Shown: one piece after another, positions 17,166 through 27,269 of the stretch
Layout of the letters: each line of letters starts with the position of its first letter
Numbering within the stretch: the first letter of the stretch is position 1
NCBI GenBank assembly: GCA_030684935.1
Contig: JAUXXH010000052.1
Span: 62,001 to 126,000, forward strand
DNA from: Pseudolabrys sp.
GTDB taxonomy: Bacteria; Pseudomonadota; Alphaproteobacteria; Rhizobiales; Xanthobacteraceae
Reading direction: 5' to 3'
Length of the DNA stretch: 64,000 nucleotides
Made by a program: the position numbers and the translations under genes
Notes under the pieces: generated by a model
Told to the model about the DNA's origin: nothing
Seen by the model: the letters and a program-made list of their open reading frames with translations, nothing else
Databases searched by the model: none

Positions 17166-20100
17166 CGCGCCGCCGTGATCTCGATGGCGCCGGTCGCGGT
17201 GCGGCCGAAGCGATCCGGCCGGTACATGTCCTCGACCTTGGCCTGCGGCAGCACATAGCGCCCCGGCGACACCGCCCGCACCACATAGGCGACCGCAAAC
17301 AGCGGCCCGGAATCCTGCCGCCGGTCGAAGGCCGCGGTGAAGCGGTCGTCGCGGAATTCGGCGTTGACCGGTTCGACCGCGTTTTCGATCCAGGCCAGCG
17401 TGCCGGTCTCTCCCGACGACACCAGCTTCGGATTGTCGATCTCGAACCCGGCCGGCAGATAGTCGGCGACGATGATGCGGCCGAACTGCGGCTGCGGTTC
17501 GGTCATGCTCAGCACGACGACAAAGCGCTGGTTCTGCCGGGCCTGCGCCGGATCGGCCGGCTCGCCCTCAAGCGTGAAATACTTTCGCTCGATCCTGAAG
17601 CCGCGTTCGGCGGCCGGCTCCGGCGTCAGCGGCGCACCACTGACCGACACCACCGCCTGCACCGTGCCGTCGCCGGTGTTCATCACCGGCAGCGGCGCCG
17701 TCAGTTCGTCGGCGCGCAGACTGCGGTACAGCGCACCGGTCCGGGCGGCGCTACCAACGTTCAGCGCGATGGCACTGGTCTGCCTGGCGAGCGCGCGCGA
17801 GGCCAGCACCAGCCAGGCGCCCTCCTGCGTTGAGGTTTCCGACGCGAGGCGCCGCGCCGCATCGATGCGGCCGATGGCGTCGTCGATCGTCTTCTGCGGC
17901 GCCCGGCCTTCCGAGGCCAGCGTCACCAGCGCCGCCGCGTCGCGCAGCGCCGAGCCGAAATCGGTGCGGCCGATCTGCAATTGCGGCTGCGGCGCCAGCG
18001 ATTGCAGCGCCGACAGATAGACGCGGTCGGCCCGCGCCTTGTCGCCGAGCATCGACAGGGCGGCGGCGATCTGTGCCTTGCCGATCGGGGTGGCGATGTC
18101 GTTGAGCTTGACGTCGGCGATGTAGCGCAAGTCGCCGACCGGCGCCGCGCCGTTGCGCGCCAGCACATAGAGCGCATAGGCCAGTTCACGGCCGCCGTCC
18201 TTGGGCTCCGGCGTATTGGCGACGAAATTGCGCAGCCGGTCGATCGCCAGCGTGAAGCCGGTGCCGGGCACCTCGAAGCCGCGGTCCCTGGCGCGGCTCA
18301 GGAAGTCGGTCACGTAGGCATCGAGCCAGGCGTCGTTGCCGCCGACCGCCCAGAGGCCGAACGAGCCGCTGGAATCCTGCCGCGCCAGCAGCCGGGCAAT
18401 GGCGTCCTTGAGCCGCGTGTCGATCTCGCCGTCGGGCGCCAGCCCCGACTGCGCCGCCAGTTCGTTGACGTAGAGCATGGCCATGGCGCGGCTGGCGATC
18501 TGTTCGGAGCAGCCGAACGGGTAACGGTCCAACTCATTGAACAGCGTCGCCGCATCGAGCGCGGTCGAGACCGCCACCGACAGCGCCGCCCGGCCTGTCC
18601 CCGGCACGAAGTCGGCGAACATGTCCTGCGACAGGGTTAGCGTCTCGCCTTTGGCCAGGGCCCGCACGGTGCGGCGCGTCAGGATCTGCGTCGCCGGGCG
18701 CACGTCGAGCGCATAGGCCCGCTCAAGCGCAAAGCCGTCCGGGCCGCTGACCCGGACGCGCACCATGGCCGGCCCGGAGCCGCTGGCGCTGACCGGCAGC
18801 GAGACGCGGTCGCGCTGCTTGGCGGCAAGCGTCAGCGCCGCCGGTTGCGGGTTGTCGATTGTCGCCGCGCCATCGGCCGTGACCGCCAGCGCGTAATCGC
18901 CGGCGGCGCCTTCGACATTGTCGAGTTCGAACTGCAGGGCGGCACGGTCGCCGTTGCGCAGGAAACGCGGCAGCGTCGCGGTGAGCACCACCGGATCGCG
19001 CACCACCACGTCGCCGGAGGCCTTGCCGACCTTGGCGCCGCTCCACGCCACCGCCATCACCCGCACGGTGCCGGCAAAGGCGGGAATGTCGAAGGTGACG
19101 GTGGCGTTGCCGTCGGCGCCGACGGTGACGATGCCGGAATACAGCGCCAGCGGCGCCTGCGCCGGCGGCGAACCGGACAATTCGCCAAAGCCGCCGTCGC
19201 CGCCGGAGCGGATGGCGCCGCGCGCGCCCCGCATGCCGTCGATCAGTTGCCCGTAGAGATCGCGCACTTCGGCGGTGAGCCGGCGCTGGCCGAGATAATA
19301 GTCGTCGGGCGCCGGCGGCTGGTAATTCGTCAGGTTGAGAATTCCGACATCGACAGCGGCGACGACAATACGCGCCTCTTCGCCGGCGGCCAGGCCGCCG
19401 ATCTTGACCGGCACCGTCAGCGGCGAATTCGGCCGCAGCGTCGGCGGCAGCGTCATGTCCAGCGCCAGCGTATGGCCGGCGCGATTAATGGCGAACCACT
19501 GCACGCCAATGGCGCGGCCCGGCATGCGCTGCGCCGGCGCGTCGAGCGGACGGCGCAAGGTCGCCACCAGATAGGCGCCGGTGCCCCAGTCTTTCCCCAC
19601 GGGAACATCGATCTGCGCGGTGCCGGCGGCGACGTCCTGCGACTGGCTGGCGACCAGGCGGTCGGTGAACACGTTCAGCGTCAGCCGGCCGGCGGTCGCC
19701 GCGGTGACGCCGACCTTCATGGTCTCGCCGCTCTTGTAGTCGGTCTTGTCGAGCGCGATTTCAAGCAGGTCCGGAGTCTCGGCGCTGGACTCCGCATAAA
19801 AGCCGGCATCGAAGGCGAGCGAGGTAATGGCGCCCGACGGCTCGGAGACTTCCAGCCGGTAGCGGCCCCACTTCACCGGCAGCGACAGTCGCGCCGGTCT
19901 GTCGGCGACGGTGTCGACGGTGCCGTTGGCGACGCGCTCGGTGCGCTTGATCGGCTCGAACTGCCACTGGCCGTCCTGTTTGTACCACTGGTAGGAGGTC
20001 TCGACCCGCAGCAGCTCATACTTCAAACCGCTTTTGGCTATGCTGCGGCCGTCCGGGGCGACCCACACCACATCGAAATCGGCATTGGCGCCATCGGCGA

Positions 20101-22357
20101 GCGAGCGGCCGGAAAACGCCGGCCTGATGCCGATCATCGCCGCATCGGGGGCGATCGGCAGTGTCAGCTTGCGCTCGACCGCGCGACCACCAGACTCGGC
20201 CATGCTGACGGTGATGCGGGCTTCCAGCGGCCGCGCCGTCGGCGGCACCTTGTCGAGCGTGACGGGGAACGTCGCCTTGCCGGCGGCGTCGGTTTCGGGG
20301 AGATCGGTCAGTTCCTGACGCTCGGCCGTCACCTCGTCATCGGCGAGGCCGAAAACGTAACCGGCAAAGCCCGGACGCGCGGCAGCGGGAGCGATAACGA
20401 CCGCGCCGGACAGCTCCAGGTTCGAGGCCGCCGCGCCGTAGAGGAATTTGCCGTCGACGCTGAGTTGCACCGGTGCATTGCGCGGCACCACCGGGGCCGC
20501 GGCGGTGAGATCGAACTCGATCCGGTCGGCGACATAATCCTCGACCATGAAGGTGGTCTCGCCGACCGGCGGCCGCTTCGGATCGGTATAGGCGCGGACC
20601 CGCCAGGTGCCGGTCGCCGCCGTCGGCACGATCGGCACGCTCAACGACCGGCCGCCGAGGCCCTGATCGTTGACCAGCACGCGGCGATAGTCGACGCCGT
20701 CGGGACGCACAATCGCCAGCGTCAGCGGCACGTTCGGCGCCGCGATGCCGCGCGCGTCGCGCAACAGCGCCGTCACGTGCACGGTCTCGCCGCTGCGATA
20801 GACGCCGCGCTCGGTATAGACAAAGGCATCGAGCGCGGCCGGGACCTGACGCCCGCCGACGCCGCGGTCGGACAGATCGAAGGCCGACGATTTCAGGCTG
20901 AGAAAGGCGTAATCGCCGCTGTTGGTAGCGACCAAAGCCGCGGGCGACAGACCGCCCTCGCCGCGCGCCAGTCCGGCGGCGAAATGCACAAAGCCGTTGC
21001 GGTCGGTATGCCGCACGGCCAGTTGTTCGTTGTTGCGCGCCATCAGCCGCACCTGAACCGTGTCGAGCGGCTGGGCGCTGGCGAGCGAATGCACGAACAC
21101 GTCGATGCCGCCCGGGCCGCTATAGGCGGTCAGGCCGAGATCCGAGACGATGAACCACTGCGTCGCCAGTTGCTCGTAGTCGTCGGTGACCGCGCCCTTG
21201 GGCGATGCGATCATGGCGTAGACGCCGGGGCCGATGTCCTTCAGCGCCTCGCCGACCGGGAACGCCGTGGTGACTTCGGTATTGAGCGTCTGCTCGACGG
21301 CGATCTCGCCGCTCCACACCTTGACGCCGCGCTCGGAGCCGATGCGCTCGGCATCGTTGCGGCTTAAATTGCGCTGGAAGTCATAGCCCAGCACGGTCTC
21401 GATCAGATTGCGGTCGCCGATTCTGTAGACCGACAGTTCGACGGCGCTGGTGTTGACGCTGAGCACCGGAATGCCGCGCTGGCCGGTGCTGGGCAGCACA
21501 TAGGCCTTGCCGGAGAAGCGCGCGAACGGCTTGCGGTCGCGAACGTAAATCGTGAACTCGGCCGACGTCGCCAAGGTCTCGCGCACCACCGACGGCAGAC
21601 CGGCGCGCAGCGTGATCTGGTAGCGCTCGCCGTGCTTGAGCCCTTCGACGCAGAGCTGCTTGTCGTTGGCGGAAATCGCCGGCCGGTCCATGCCGGCGAC
21701 GGCGACGAAGGGCGAGAAGTCGGTGCGCCGGCCCGGCAGTTCTTCGGAGAACTGGAAACAGGCACGCGGCGACACCGCGTCGGTGTCGACCGCATAGCTG
21801 AGATAGCGGAAGCCATGCGCGACCCGCAGCCGCTCGTATTGTCCGCGCAACTCCGCGGTCTCGCGCAGATCGAGCGCCAGCCGCCAGGTATCGAGCGCCG
21901 CGCGCCATTGTCGGCGGTCCGACAGCGTGCGGCCGAGCACGGCCAGGCTGTCGGATTCCAGATTGCGGTCGGTGGCGCGGTTGTAGGCGATGTAGGCCGC
22001 GGTCGAGGCGCGGTCGAGCAGCAGCGCGCGCTCCTTGTCGTCGCGCGGCTTGATCTGCAGCACCGTGCGCGCCAGCCGCAGCCAGGTGGTGGCGTCGTTG
22101 GGCGAGGCGGTGACCAGTTGGCCGAGCACGGTCATGCCGGTGCGGAAGTCGTTTTTCTGGAAGGCAGCATCAATTTCGCGCCGCAGCACCGCCGGCTGCT
22201 TGGTCACCGCACCGGCGTCGGTCTTGATCTGCGCCTCGAGCGTGATCGCCGCCTCGTCCAGCACCGTGTTTTTGTAAGCCTTGTCGGCGGCCAGCGCCGG
22301 CGCCAGGGCAAAAGCGAGCAACGCGGCGGCAAGACCGGCGCGGATGGCGGTGAGCAT
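17162..22357 (-). CDS. Bacterial alpha-2-macroglobulin (YfhM family, thioester type)
   Basis: Large periplasmic protease-trapping protein thought to guard the cell wall together with PBP1C. ATG 22357 with GGAGG 8-9 nt upstream gives about 1731 residues; an extension to 22420 lacks support. The start is a signal peptide (MLTAIRAGLAAALLAFALAP, cleavage after ALA). Macroglobulin (MG) domains occupy the N-terminal half, and the bait/thioester region carries CSEQ with Cys near residue 1283, so the thioester is intact. The helical thioester domain follows (FGLWAVGGNDAWLDAYVTDFL), then a C-terminal MG10-like domain. There is no lipobox; E. coli YfhM is a lipoprotein, so this copy may be soluble or retained by an uncleaved signal. 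The gene is translationally coupled to pbpC. Confidence 0.93.
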   Translation of the reverse strand: MLTAIRAGLAAALLAFALAPALAADKAYKNTVLDEAAITLEAQIKTDAGAVTKQPAVLRREIDAAFQKNDFRTGMTVLGQLVTASPNDATTWLRLARTVLQIKPRDDKERALLLDRASTAAYIAYNRATDRNLESDSLAVLGRTLSDRRQWRAALDTWRLALDLRETAELRGQYERLRVAHGFRYLSYAVDTDAVSPRACFQFSEELPGRRTDFSPFVAVAGMDRPAISANDKQLCVEGLKHGERYQITLRAGLPSVVRETLATSAEFTIYVRDRKPFARFSGKAYVLPSTGQRGIPVLSVNTSAVELSVYRIGDRNLIETVLGYDFQRNLSRNDAERIGSERGVKVWSGEIAVEQTLNTEVTTAFPVGEALKDIGPGVYAMIASPKGAVTDDYEQLATQWFIVSDLGLTAYSGPGGIDVFVHSLASAQPLDTVQVRLMARNNEQLAVRHTDRNGFVHFAAGLARGEGGLSPAALVATNSGDYAFLSLKSSAFDLSDRGVGGRQVPAALDAFVYTERGVYRSGETVHVTALLRDARGIAAPNVPLTLAIVRPDGVDYRRVLVNDQGLGGRSLSVPIVPTAATGTWRVRAYTDPKRPPVGETTFMVEDYVADRIEFDLTAAAPVVPRNAPVQLSVDGKFLYGAAASNLELSGAVVIAPAAARPGFAGYVFGLADDEVTAERQELTDLPETDAAGKATFPVTLDKVPPTARPLEARITVSMAESGGRAVERKLTLPIAPDAAMIGIRPAFSGRSLADGANADFDVVWVAPDGRSIAKSGLKYELLRVETSYQWYKQDGQWQFEPIKRTERVANGTVDTVADRPARLSLPVKWGRYRLEVSEPSGAITSLAFDAGFYAESSAETPDLLEIALDKTDYKSGETMKVGVTAATAGRLTLNVFTDRLVASQSQDVAAGTAQIDVPVGKDWGTGAYLVATLRRPLDAPAQRMPGRAIGVQWFAINRAGHTLALDMTLPPTLRPNSPLTVPVKIGGLAAGEEARIVVAAVDVGILNLTNYQPPAPDDYYLGQRRLTAEVRDLYGQLIDGMRGARGAIRSGGDGGFGELSGSPPAQAPLALYSGIVTVGADGNATVTFDIPAFAGTVRVMAVAWSGAKVGKASGDVVVRDPVVLTATLPRFLRNGDRAALQFELDNVEGAAGDYALAVTADGAATIDNPQPAALTLAAKQRDRVSLPVSASGSGPAMVRVRVSGPDGFALERAYALDVRPATQILTRRTVRALAKGETLTLSQDMFADFVPGTGRAALSVAVSTALDAATLFNELDRYPFGCSEQIASRAMAMLYVNELAAQSGLAPDGEIDTRLKDAIARLLARQDSSGSFGLWAVGGNDAWLDAYVTDFLSRARDRGFEVPGTGFTLAIDRLRNFVANTPEPKDGGRELAYALYVLARNGAAPVGDLRYIADVKLNDIATPIGKAQIAAALSMLGDKARADRVYLSALQSLAPQPQLQIGRTDFGSALRDAAALVTLASEGRAPQKTIDDAIGRIDAARRLASETSTQEGAWLVLASRALARQTSAIALNVGSAARTGALYRSLRADELTAPLPVMNTGDGTVQAVVSVSGAPLTPEPAAERGFRIERKYFTLEGEPADPAQARQNQRFVVVLSMTEPQPQFGRIIVADYLPAGFEIDNPKLVSSGETGTLAWIENAVEPVNAEFRDDRFTAAFDRRQDSGPLFAVAYVVRAVSPGRYVLPQAKVEDMYRPDRFGRTATGAIEITAAR

Positions 22358-22471
22358 GGCGAGAGACCTCCGGAATCGGCGGCAGACTATGAGTTCAGCG
22401 CCCGATGGTGTCGAGGGCAAGGCGGAGCCGGGGAAAACCGTGCCCGTGTGTGATGAGCCAAACTGACCAAT

Positions 22472-22548
<77 letters not shown>

Positions 22549-22622
22549 TTGCGCTGTCCCCTGTTTACCCGGCTCGCGCCGCCATTGAAAGGCTCGGGCC
22601 GGGATGGTGGCGGGCTTGCACC

Positions 22623-23795
22623 TCACTCGCCGTGAGGACCTGACGCCAGCGCGGTGTGGCCCTCGCCCGGGCGGCCCGGTTCACGCGCCTGCATGGTGGT
22701 GCCGCGCCATTCGAAGCTGTTGCCAGCCCAGGCGTCCACCCACAGCGCCGGCAGCATGACGTCGCGGGTCAGCGCCGTACTGAGGAACTGCGACACCGGC
22801 CAGCCGGCGGCGTTGGCAAGGGTGAATTCGCTGCCATACCAGACGGTAGCGAACAGCAGGATGGCCGGCCCCAGCGCGCCGTCGATCGGCCAGGCCAGCA
22901 CGATGACCGCCACCAGCGGCAGCGCGGGACCGGACAGGATTTCCGGAGCAAAGAACAGCGGAAAGGTCGCGCGCCGCAGCCGCGCCCAGCGCGACTGGCG
23001 TTGCCAGACCGCGCGCAGGCTGCGGTATCCGAGCGGCTGCCGCGCCGGCGGATCGACCAGTCGGACGCGCAAACCGGCATCGCGCACGATCTTGGTGGCG
23101 GCGGCGTCCTCGGCGATATCGCGGCCGAGCGCGCGGATGCCGCCTGCCCGCTCCAGATCGGCGCGCCGCCAGAACAGCGTCTTGCCCTGGGCAAAGCCGA
23201 AGCCGAGGCTGTCGGCGAAATACTGCCAGCGCGCCTGATAGGTGTTGAGGAAGGCGCATTCGACGCCGGCCCAGAAACCGGATGGCGAGCATCCGGCCGG
23301 CGGCGAGCAGACCAGCCCGGTATCGGCCCGCCAGACCGCGAGCAGCCGCTGAATGTAGTCGCGGCGCATCAGCACATTGCTGTCGACGATCGCGATCCAG
23401 TCATGCGCCGCCGCATCCCAGCCCTTGACGACGTTGTTGAGCTTCGGGTTGGGACTGACGGGGTCGTCGCCGATCAGCAGATGCGCATCGGCCCAGGGAT
23501 GGTCGGCGATCAGCCGGCGCACCAGCGGCACCACCGGGTCATCGGCGCGCGCCGCGCAGAAAACGAGTTCAAAGCGCGGATAGTCGAGCTGGAAGGCCGA
23601 TCGCAGCGTGTCTTCGCCGTAATTGTCGATGCCGCAGACCGGGATCACAAGGCTGACGGGCGGCCCGTCGGCTGGCGCCCGCAAGGAGGCGGCCGGCCTT
23701 CGGCACCGGACCATGGCAACCGCAACGCCGGCGAGATGCGCCATCGTCGCCAGTGTGAGGAAAGACGCGGCTAGCCAAATCGCTGCTGTCATCAT
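22623..23795 (-). CDS. GT21-like membrane glycosyltransferase (ceramide glucosyltransferase / HpnI type)
   Basis: About 390 residues from the Met-Met pair at 23795/23792; the upstream 36 codons to 23903 look non-coding. An N-terminal span (MTAAIWLAASFLTLATMAHL) precedes a GT2-fold domain with PVSLVIPVCG, a DSNVLMRRDYI nucleotide-sugar segment and the acceptor motif QSRWARLRR (Q/RxxRW type) near residue 285, followed by three spans. These features match GT21 enzymes that glycosylate ceramide or hopanoid lipids. No hopanoid or sphingolipid gene lies next to it, so the substrate is open. The start codon has no convincing Shine-Dalgarno site. Confidence 0.75.
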   Translation of the reverse strand: MMTAAIWLAASFLTLATMAHLAGVAVAMVRCRRPAASLRAPADGPPVSLVIPVCGIDNYGEDTLRSAFQLDYPRFELVFCAARADDPVVPLVRRLIADHPWADAHLLIGDDPVSPNPKLNNVVKGWDAAAHDWIAIVDSNVLMRRDYIQRLLAVWRADTGLVCSPPAGCSPSGFWAGVECAFLNTYQARWQYFADSLGFGFAQGKTLFWRRADLERAGGIRALGRDIAEDAAATKIVRDAGLRVRLVDPPARQPLGYRSLRAVWQRQSRWARLRRATFPLFFAPEILSGPALPLVAVIVLAWPIDGALGPAILLFATVWYGSEFTLANAAGWPVSQFLSTALTRDVMLPALWVDAWAGNSFEWRGTTMQAREPGRPGEGHTALASGPHGE

Positions 23796-24000
23796 CGGGA
23801 CCAAAACAGCGTCGGGTGACAGGCGAATGACACCGGCCGACACGGTAAACCGCCCGAAAACGAGGCAAACGCCCGGTTTTGACGCCAAAAAGAGCCTTGT
23901 CATCGGCCCGCGTTTTGACCTAGCCTTTACGTCTATTGCCTAAAATCAGTCCCATGGCCCGTCCTTGTCGGCGGGCCGTTCCCATTTTGGCGACCCGCAC

Positions 24001-25257
24001 ATGACCCGTCCGAACCGGCCCGATCATATCCGCCTTACCTCCCATCCCGAACCGGATGGCAAAGCGCGCATGCCGATCGTCTGGGGCGCGCCGACCGCGC
24101 GCGAGCGCGGACCGGTCATCGCCACCGTGTCGCGCGGCGGCGACCGCAACGTGATCGGCAGCCATGGCGGCTCCTACACCGTCTACCGTGCGCTGGCGGT
24201 GTCGTCGGGCGCGCTCGATCCGATCCGCCGTCCGGATCTCACCAACACCCACCCGGCCGCCACCATCGGTCCGTTCCCGCAATGGAGCGAGCCGCGCCGC
24301 ATCGTGTCGCTCGATCCGTGGGGCCATCTGATCGCCGAAAACTTCCAGGCCGAGATCGCCACCGGTATCGACATCCGGCCGACCATCGCCGTCACCAAGG
24401 CGCGGCTCGACCTGCCCGAACTGCAGGACGCCATCCGCGCCGGCCGGCTGAAGTCCGACGGCGAACTGGTGCATGCCAATGGCAGCGTCGCGGTGGTGAA
24501 GATCGCCATCGACCCGGTCTGGTACCTGCCCGGCATCGCCGAGCGTTTCGGCTGCGCCGAAACGACCTTGCGGCGGACGCTGTTCGAACAGACCGCCGGC
24601 ATGTTTCCCGAACTGGTGACGCGGCCCGACCTGCACGTGTTCCTGCCGCCGATCGGCGGCACCACGGTCTATCTGTTCGGCGACGTCACGAAACTCCCGG
24701 ACCACAGTACCAAAATCACCTGCCGCGTGCACGACGAGTGCAACGGCTCCGACGTGTTCGGCTCCGACATCTGCACCTGCCGCCCCTATCTCATTCACGG
24801 CATCGAGGAATGCGCGCGGGCGGCGCAGGCCGGCGGTCTCGGCATCATCGTCTACAACCGCAAGGAAGGCCGCGCCCTCGGCGAGGTCACCAAGTTCCTG
24901 GTCTACAACGCCCGCAAGCGCCAGGAGGGCGGCGACGCCGCCGCGGCCTATTTCGAGCGCACCGAATGCGTCGCCGGCGTGCAGGACGCGCGCTTCCAGC
25001 AACTGATGCCGGACACCATCAACTGGCTCGGCCTGCGCCGCATCGACCGCTTCGTGTCGATGAGCGACATGAAGCACGACGCGCTGGTGGCGCAAGGCAT
25101 CGAGATTGTTGAACGCGTGCCGATTCCGGACGAGTTGGTGCCGGCCGACGCCCATGTCGAGATCGCCGCCAAGAAAGCCGCCGGCTATTACTCGCCCGAA
25201 GCGCCCAAGCCGCAGGACCTGACCGATTCGGTCGGCCGTTCGCTCGACAAATACTAG
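24001..25257 (+). CDS. GTP cyclohydrolase II homologue of the URC uracil-catabolism pathway (URC1-like)
   Basis: 418 residues from ATG 24001 (a TTG 12 codons upstream is less likely). A ~200-residue N-terminal domain unlike RibA precedes a GCHII-like core: zinc ligands in VHDECNGSDVFGSDICTC (three Cys) and RKEGRALG, corresponding to RibA's RQEGRGIG. The context is decisive: a DUF1688 gene follows after 7 nt and a uracil phosphoribosyltransferase after that, the trio known from the fungal/bacterial URC pathway. The role is therefore pyrimidine-ring breakdown and not riboflavin synthesis; no other rib gene is near. The exact reaction is not settled to my knowledge. Confidence 0.85.
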   Translation: MTRPNRPDHIRLTSHPEPDGKARMPIVWGAPTARERGPVIATVSRGGDRNVIGSHGGSYTVYRALAVSSGALDPIRRPDLTNTHPAATIGPFPQWSEPRRIVSLDPWGHLIAENFQAEIATGIDIRPTIAVTKARLDLPELQDAIRAGRLKSDGELVHANGSVAVVKIAIDPVWYLPGIAERFGCAETTLRRTLFEQTAGMFPELVTRPDLHVFLPPIGGTTVYLFGDVTKLPDHSTKITCRVHDECNGSDVFGSDICTCRPYLIHGIEECARAAQAGGLGIIVYNRKEGRALGEVTKFLVYNARKRQEGGDAAAAYFERTECVAGVQDARFQQLMPDTINWLGLRRIDRFVSMSDMKHDALVAQGIEIVERVPIPDELVPADAHVEIAAKKAAGYYSPEAPKPQDLTDSVGRSLDKY

Positions 25258-25264
25258 AGGCTGC

Positions 25265-26506
25265 ATGCACGCCACGAACGACAGCGCGGCCGCTTTTGAC
25301 CTGTTGAGCGCAGCCGCGGTGCGCGACCGCGCCCACCGCCTGCTGGCGCTCGCGCTTGACGGCAAGCTCACGCACTTCACCGTCGATCTCGGCAAGTTGG
25401 ATGCCACCGCCGAACTCGTGCTGGCGACGACGCGCCAGGCCTATCCGTCGCTCGACGTGCCGTTTCATTCGCGCTGGCGGCATTTCGTCGTCGACGGCGT
25501 TGACCGTTTTGTCGCCATCGCCGCGGCAGCGCGCTGGCCGGATGCGGCCGCGCAGGCCCGCGCCGCCTTCGATCTGGCCATCATCAGCGTATTTCTCGAT
25601 GCCGGCGCCGGCGCCGACTGGCGCTACACCGACGCCATCACCGGCAAATCCATCGGCCGCTCCGAAGGCCTGGCGCTGGCGAGCCTCGACATGTTCGCGC
25701 GCGGCACGTTCTCGGCCAATCCGTCCGATCCGTTCCGGGTCGACGCCGCCGTGCTGGCGCACATGACCGCGCAACAGCTCAGCGACGGCTTTCAGGTCAG
25801 CGCCGATAACCCGCTGGTCGGGCTTGCCGGCCGCGCCGCGCTGCTGCGGGCGCTCGGGCAACTCGCCGCCGGCAGCGAGGGCGTGTTCGGGCGCCACGAC
25901 ACCGCCCGCCCCGGCGGGCTGTTCGATCACCTCGAGGCCGTGGCCGATCGCGGCGCGATCCCCGCGTCCGACATCCTGTCCGAACTGCTGCATGAACTGG
26001 GGCCCATCTGGCCGTCGCGCCTGACGCTCGGCGGCATCGCGCTCGGCGACTGCTGGCGGCATTCGGCCATCACATCAGCGGATGCCAGCAACGGACTGAT
26101 GCCGTTGCATAAACTGTCACAGTGGCTGGCCTATTCGCTGATCGAGCCGTTGCAGCAGGCCGGGATCACGGTCACTGATATCGACGGGCTGACCGGGCTC
26201 GCCGAATACCGAAATGGCGGCCTGTTCGTCGATGCCGGCGTTCTGGTGTTGCGCGATCCCGCACAGGCCGAAGTCGCGCACGATGTCGGCAGCGAACTGG
26301 TGGTCGAATGGCGCGCGCTGACCGTGGCGCTGCTCGACCGGCTGGCCGCGGTCATTCGCGGCACACTCGGCATGGATGCGGCCACGCTGCCGCTGGCCAA
26401 GATTCTCGAAGGCGGCACGTGGGCCACCGGGCGCGCACTGGCGCGCAAGCGGCGCGCCGACGCCTCGCCGCCGATCAAGGTCGTCAGCGACGGCACCGTA
26501 TTCTAG
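25265..26506 (+). CDS. URC4/Urg3 family protein (DUF1688)
   Basis: 413 residues. Its typical start is [25 protein letters not shown], and conserved stretches include [22 protein letters not shown] and [20 protein letters not shown]1688 proteins are required for uracil use as nitrogen source through the URC route in yeast; their chemistry is not known to me. The gene sits between the GCHII homologue (7-nt gap) and upp (13-nt gap), all on the plus strand, so the three form one operon. No signal peptide or spans are visible, so it should be cytoplasmic. Confidence 0.88.
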   Translation: MHATNDSAAAFDLLSAAAVRDRAHRLLALALDGKLTHFTVDLGKLDATAELVLATTRQAYPSLDVPFHSRWRHFVVDGVDRFVAIAAAARWPDAAAQARAAFDLAIISVFLDAGAGADWRYTDAITGKSIGRSEGLALASLDMFARGTFSANPSDPFRVDAAVLAHMTAQQLSDGFQVSADNPLVGLAGRAALLRALGQLAAGSEGVFGRHDTARPGGLFDHLEAVADRGAIPASDILSELLHELGPIWPSRLTLGGIALGDCWRHSAITSADASNGLMPLHKLSQWLAYSLIEPLQQAGITVTDIDGLTGLAEYRNGGLFVDAGVLVLRDPAQAEVAHDVGSELVVEWRALTVALLDRLAAVIRGTLGMDAATLPLAKILEGGTWATGRALARKRRADASPPIKVVSDGTVF

Positions 26507-26519
26507 GGGGAGAGCGGCC

Positions 26520-27149
26520 ATGGAAGGCGTCACCGTCGTTGAGCATCCGCTGGTGCAGCACAAGCTGACCCTGCTCCGCGACAAGAACCGGTCGACCAAG
26601 TCGTTTCGCGAACTGCTGAGCGAGATCGGCATGCTGCTGTGCTACGAGGTGACGCGCGATCTGCCGCTGACCATGGTGGAGATCGAAACCCCGCTGGCGA
26701 AAATGATGTCGCCGACCATCGCCGGCAAGAAACTGGTGCTGGCGCCGGTGCTGCGCGCCGGCTTGACCTTTGCCGAGGGCATGCTCGACCTCGTGCCGGG
26801 CGCGCGGCTGGCGCATATCGGCCTCTATCGGGCGCCCGAGACCTTCGCCGCGGTCGAGTATTTCTTCAAGGCGCCGTCGGATCTGGCCGAACGGCTGGTG
26901 ATCGTGATCGTGCCGGTGCTGGCCACCGCCAATACCGCGGTGGCGGCCGTCGACCGCTTGAAGGAGCGTGGCGCCATCGATATCCGCCTCGTCTGCATGA
27001 TCGGCGCGCCGGAAGGCATCGAGCGCATGCGCGGCATCCATCCCGACGTGCCGATCTGGACGGCGGCGATCGATCAGGGCCTGGACGAAAACGCCTTCAT
27101 TGTGCCGGGCCTGGGCGACGCCGGCGACCGCGCCTACGGGACCAAATGA
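26520..27149 (+). CDS. upp: Uracil phosphoribosyltransferase-like protein of the URC operon
   Basis: 209 residues; ATG 26520 follows GGGGGAGAG. UPRT hallmarks are present: [46 protein letters not shown] and the C-terminal [14 protein letters not shown] uracil loop. The PRPP-binding loop, normally DPMLATGGTA, reads [10 protein letters not shown] (131-140): the Asp and both glycines are replaced. Canonical UPRT makes UMP from uracil and PRPP. In yeast the UPRT is also needed for the URC route. The altered loop may lower or redirect activity, so a separate housekeeping upp may exist elsewhere. Confidence 0.85.
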   Translation: MEGVTVVEHPLVQHKLTLLRDKNRSTKSFRELLSEIGMLLCYEVTRDLPLTMVEIETPLAKMMSPTIAGKKLVLAPVLRAGLTFAEGMLDLVPGARLAHIGLYRAPETFAAVEYFFKAPSDLAERLVIVIVPVLATANTAVAAVDRLKERGAIDIRLVCMIGAPEGIERMRGIHPDVPIWTAAIDQGLDENAFIVPGLGDAGDRAYGTK

Positions 27150-27269
27150 GGACCAAATCAGGGGCCAAGTGACGCGCGGACGGGCCAGGGAAACCTGGAA
27201 TTAACCGGATTGGCACACCAATACCGTCAGCCGACCCCCTTGTCCGACGACGTGAGCGCGCTCGCCCCC

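Noticed and set aside
18845-21367. 840-residue plus-strand frame within the alpha-2-macroglobulin gene
   Set aside because: Antisense shadow rich in Arg, His and Gly with no domain; the A2M reading on the minus strand explains the region.
23920-25407. 495-residue minus-strand frame over the URC1-like gene
   Set aside because: Shadow of the GCHII homologue, whose zinc ligands and operon position are clear.
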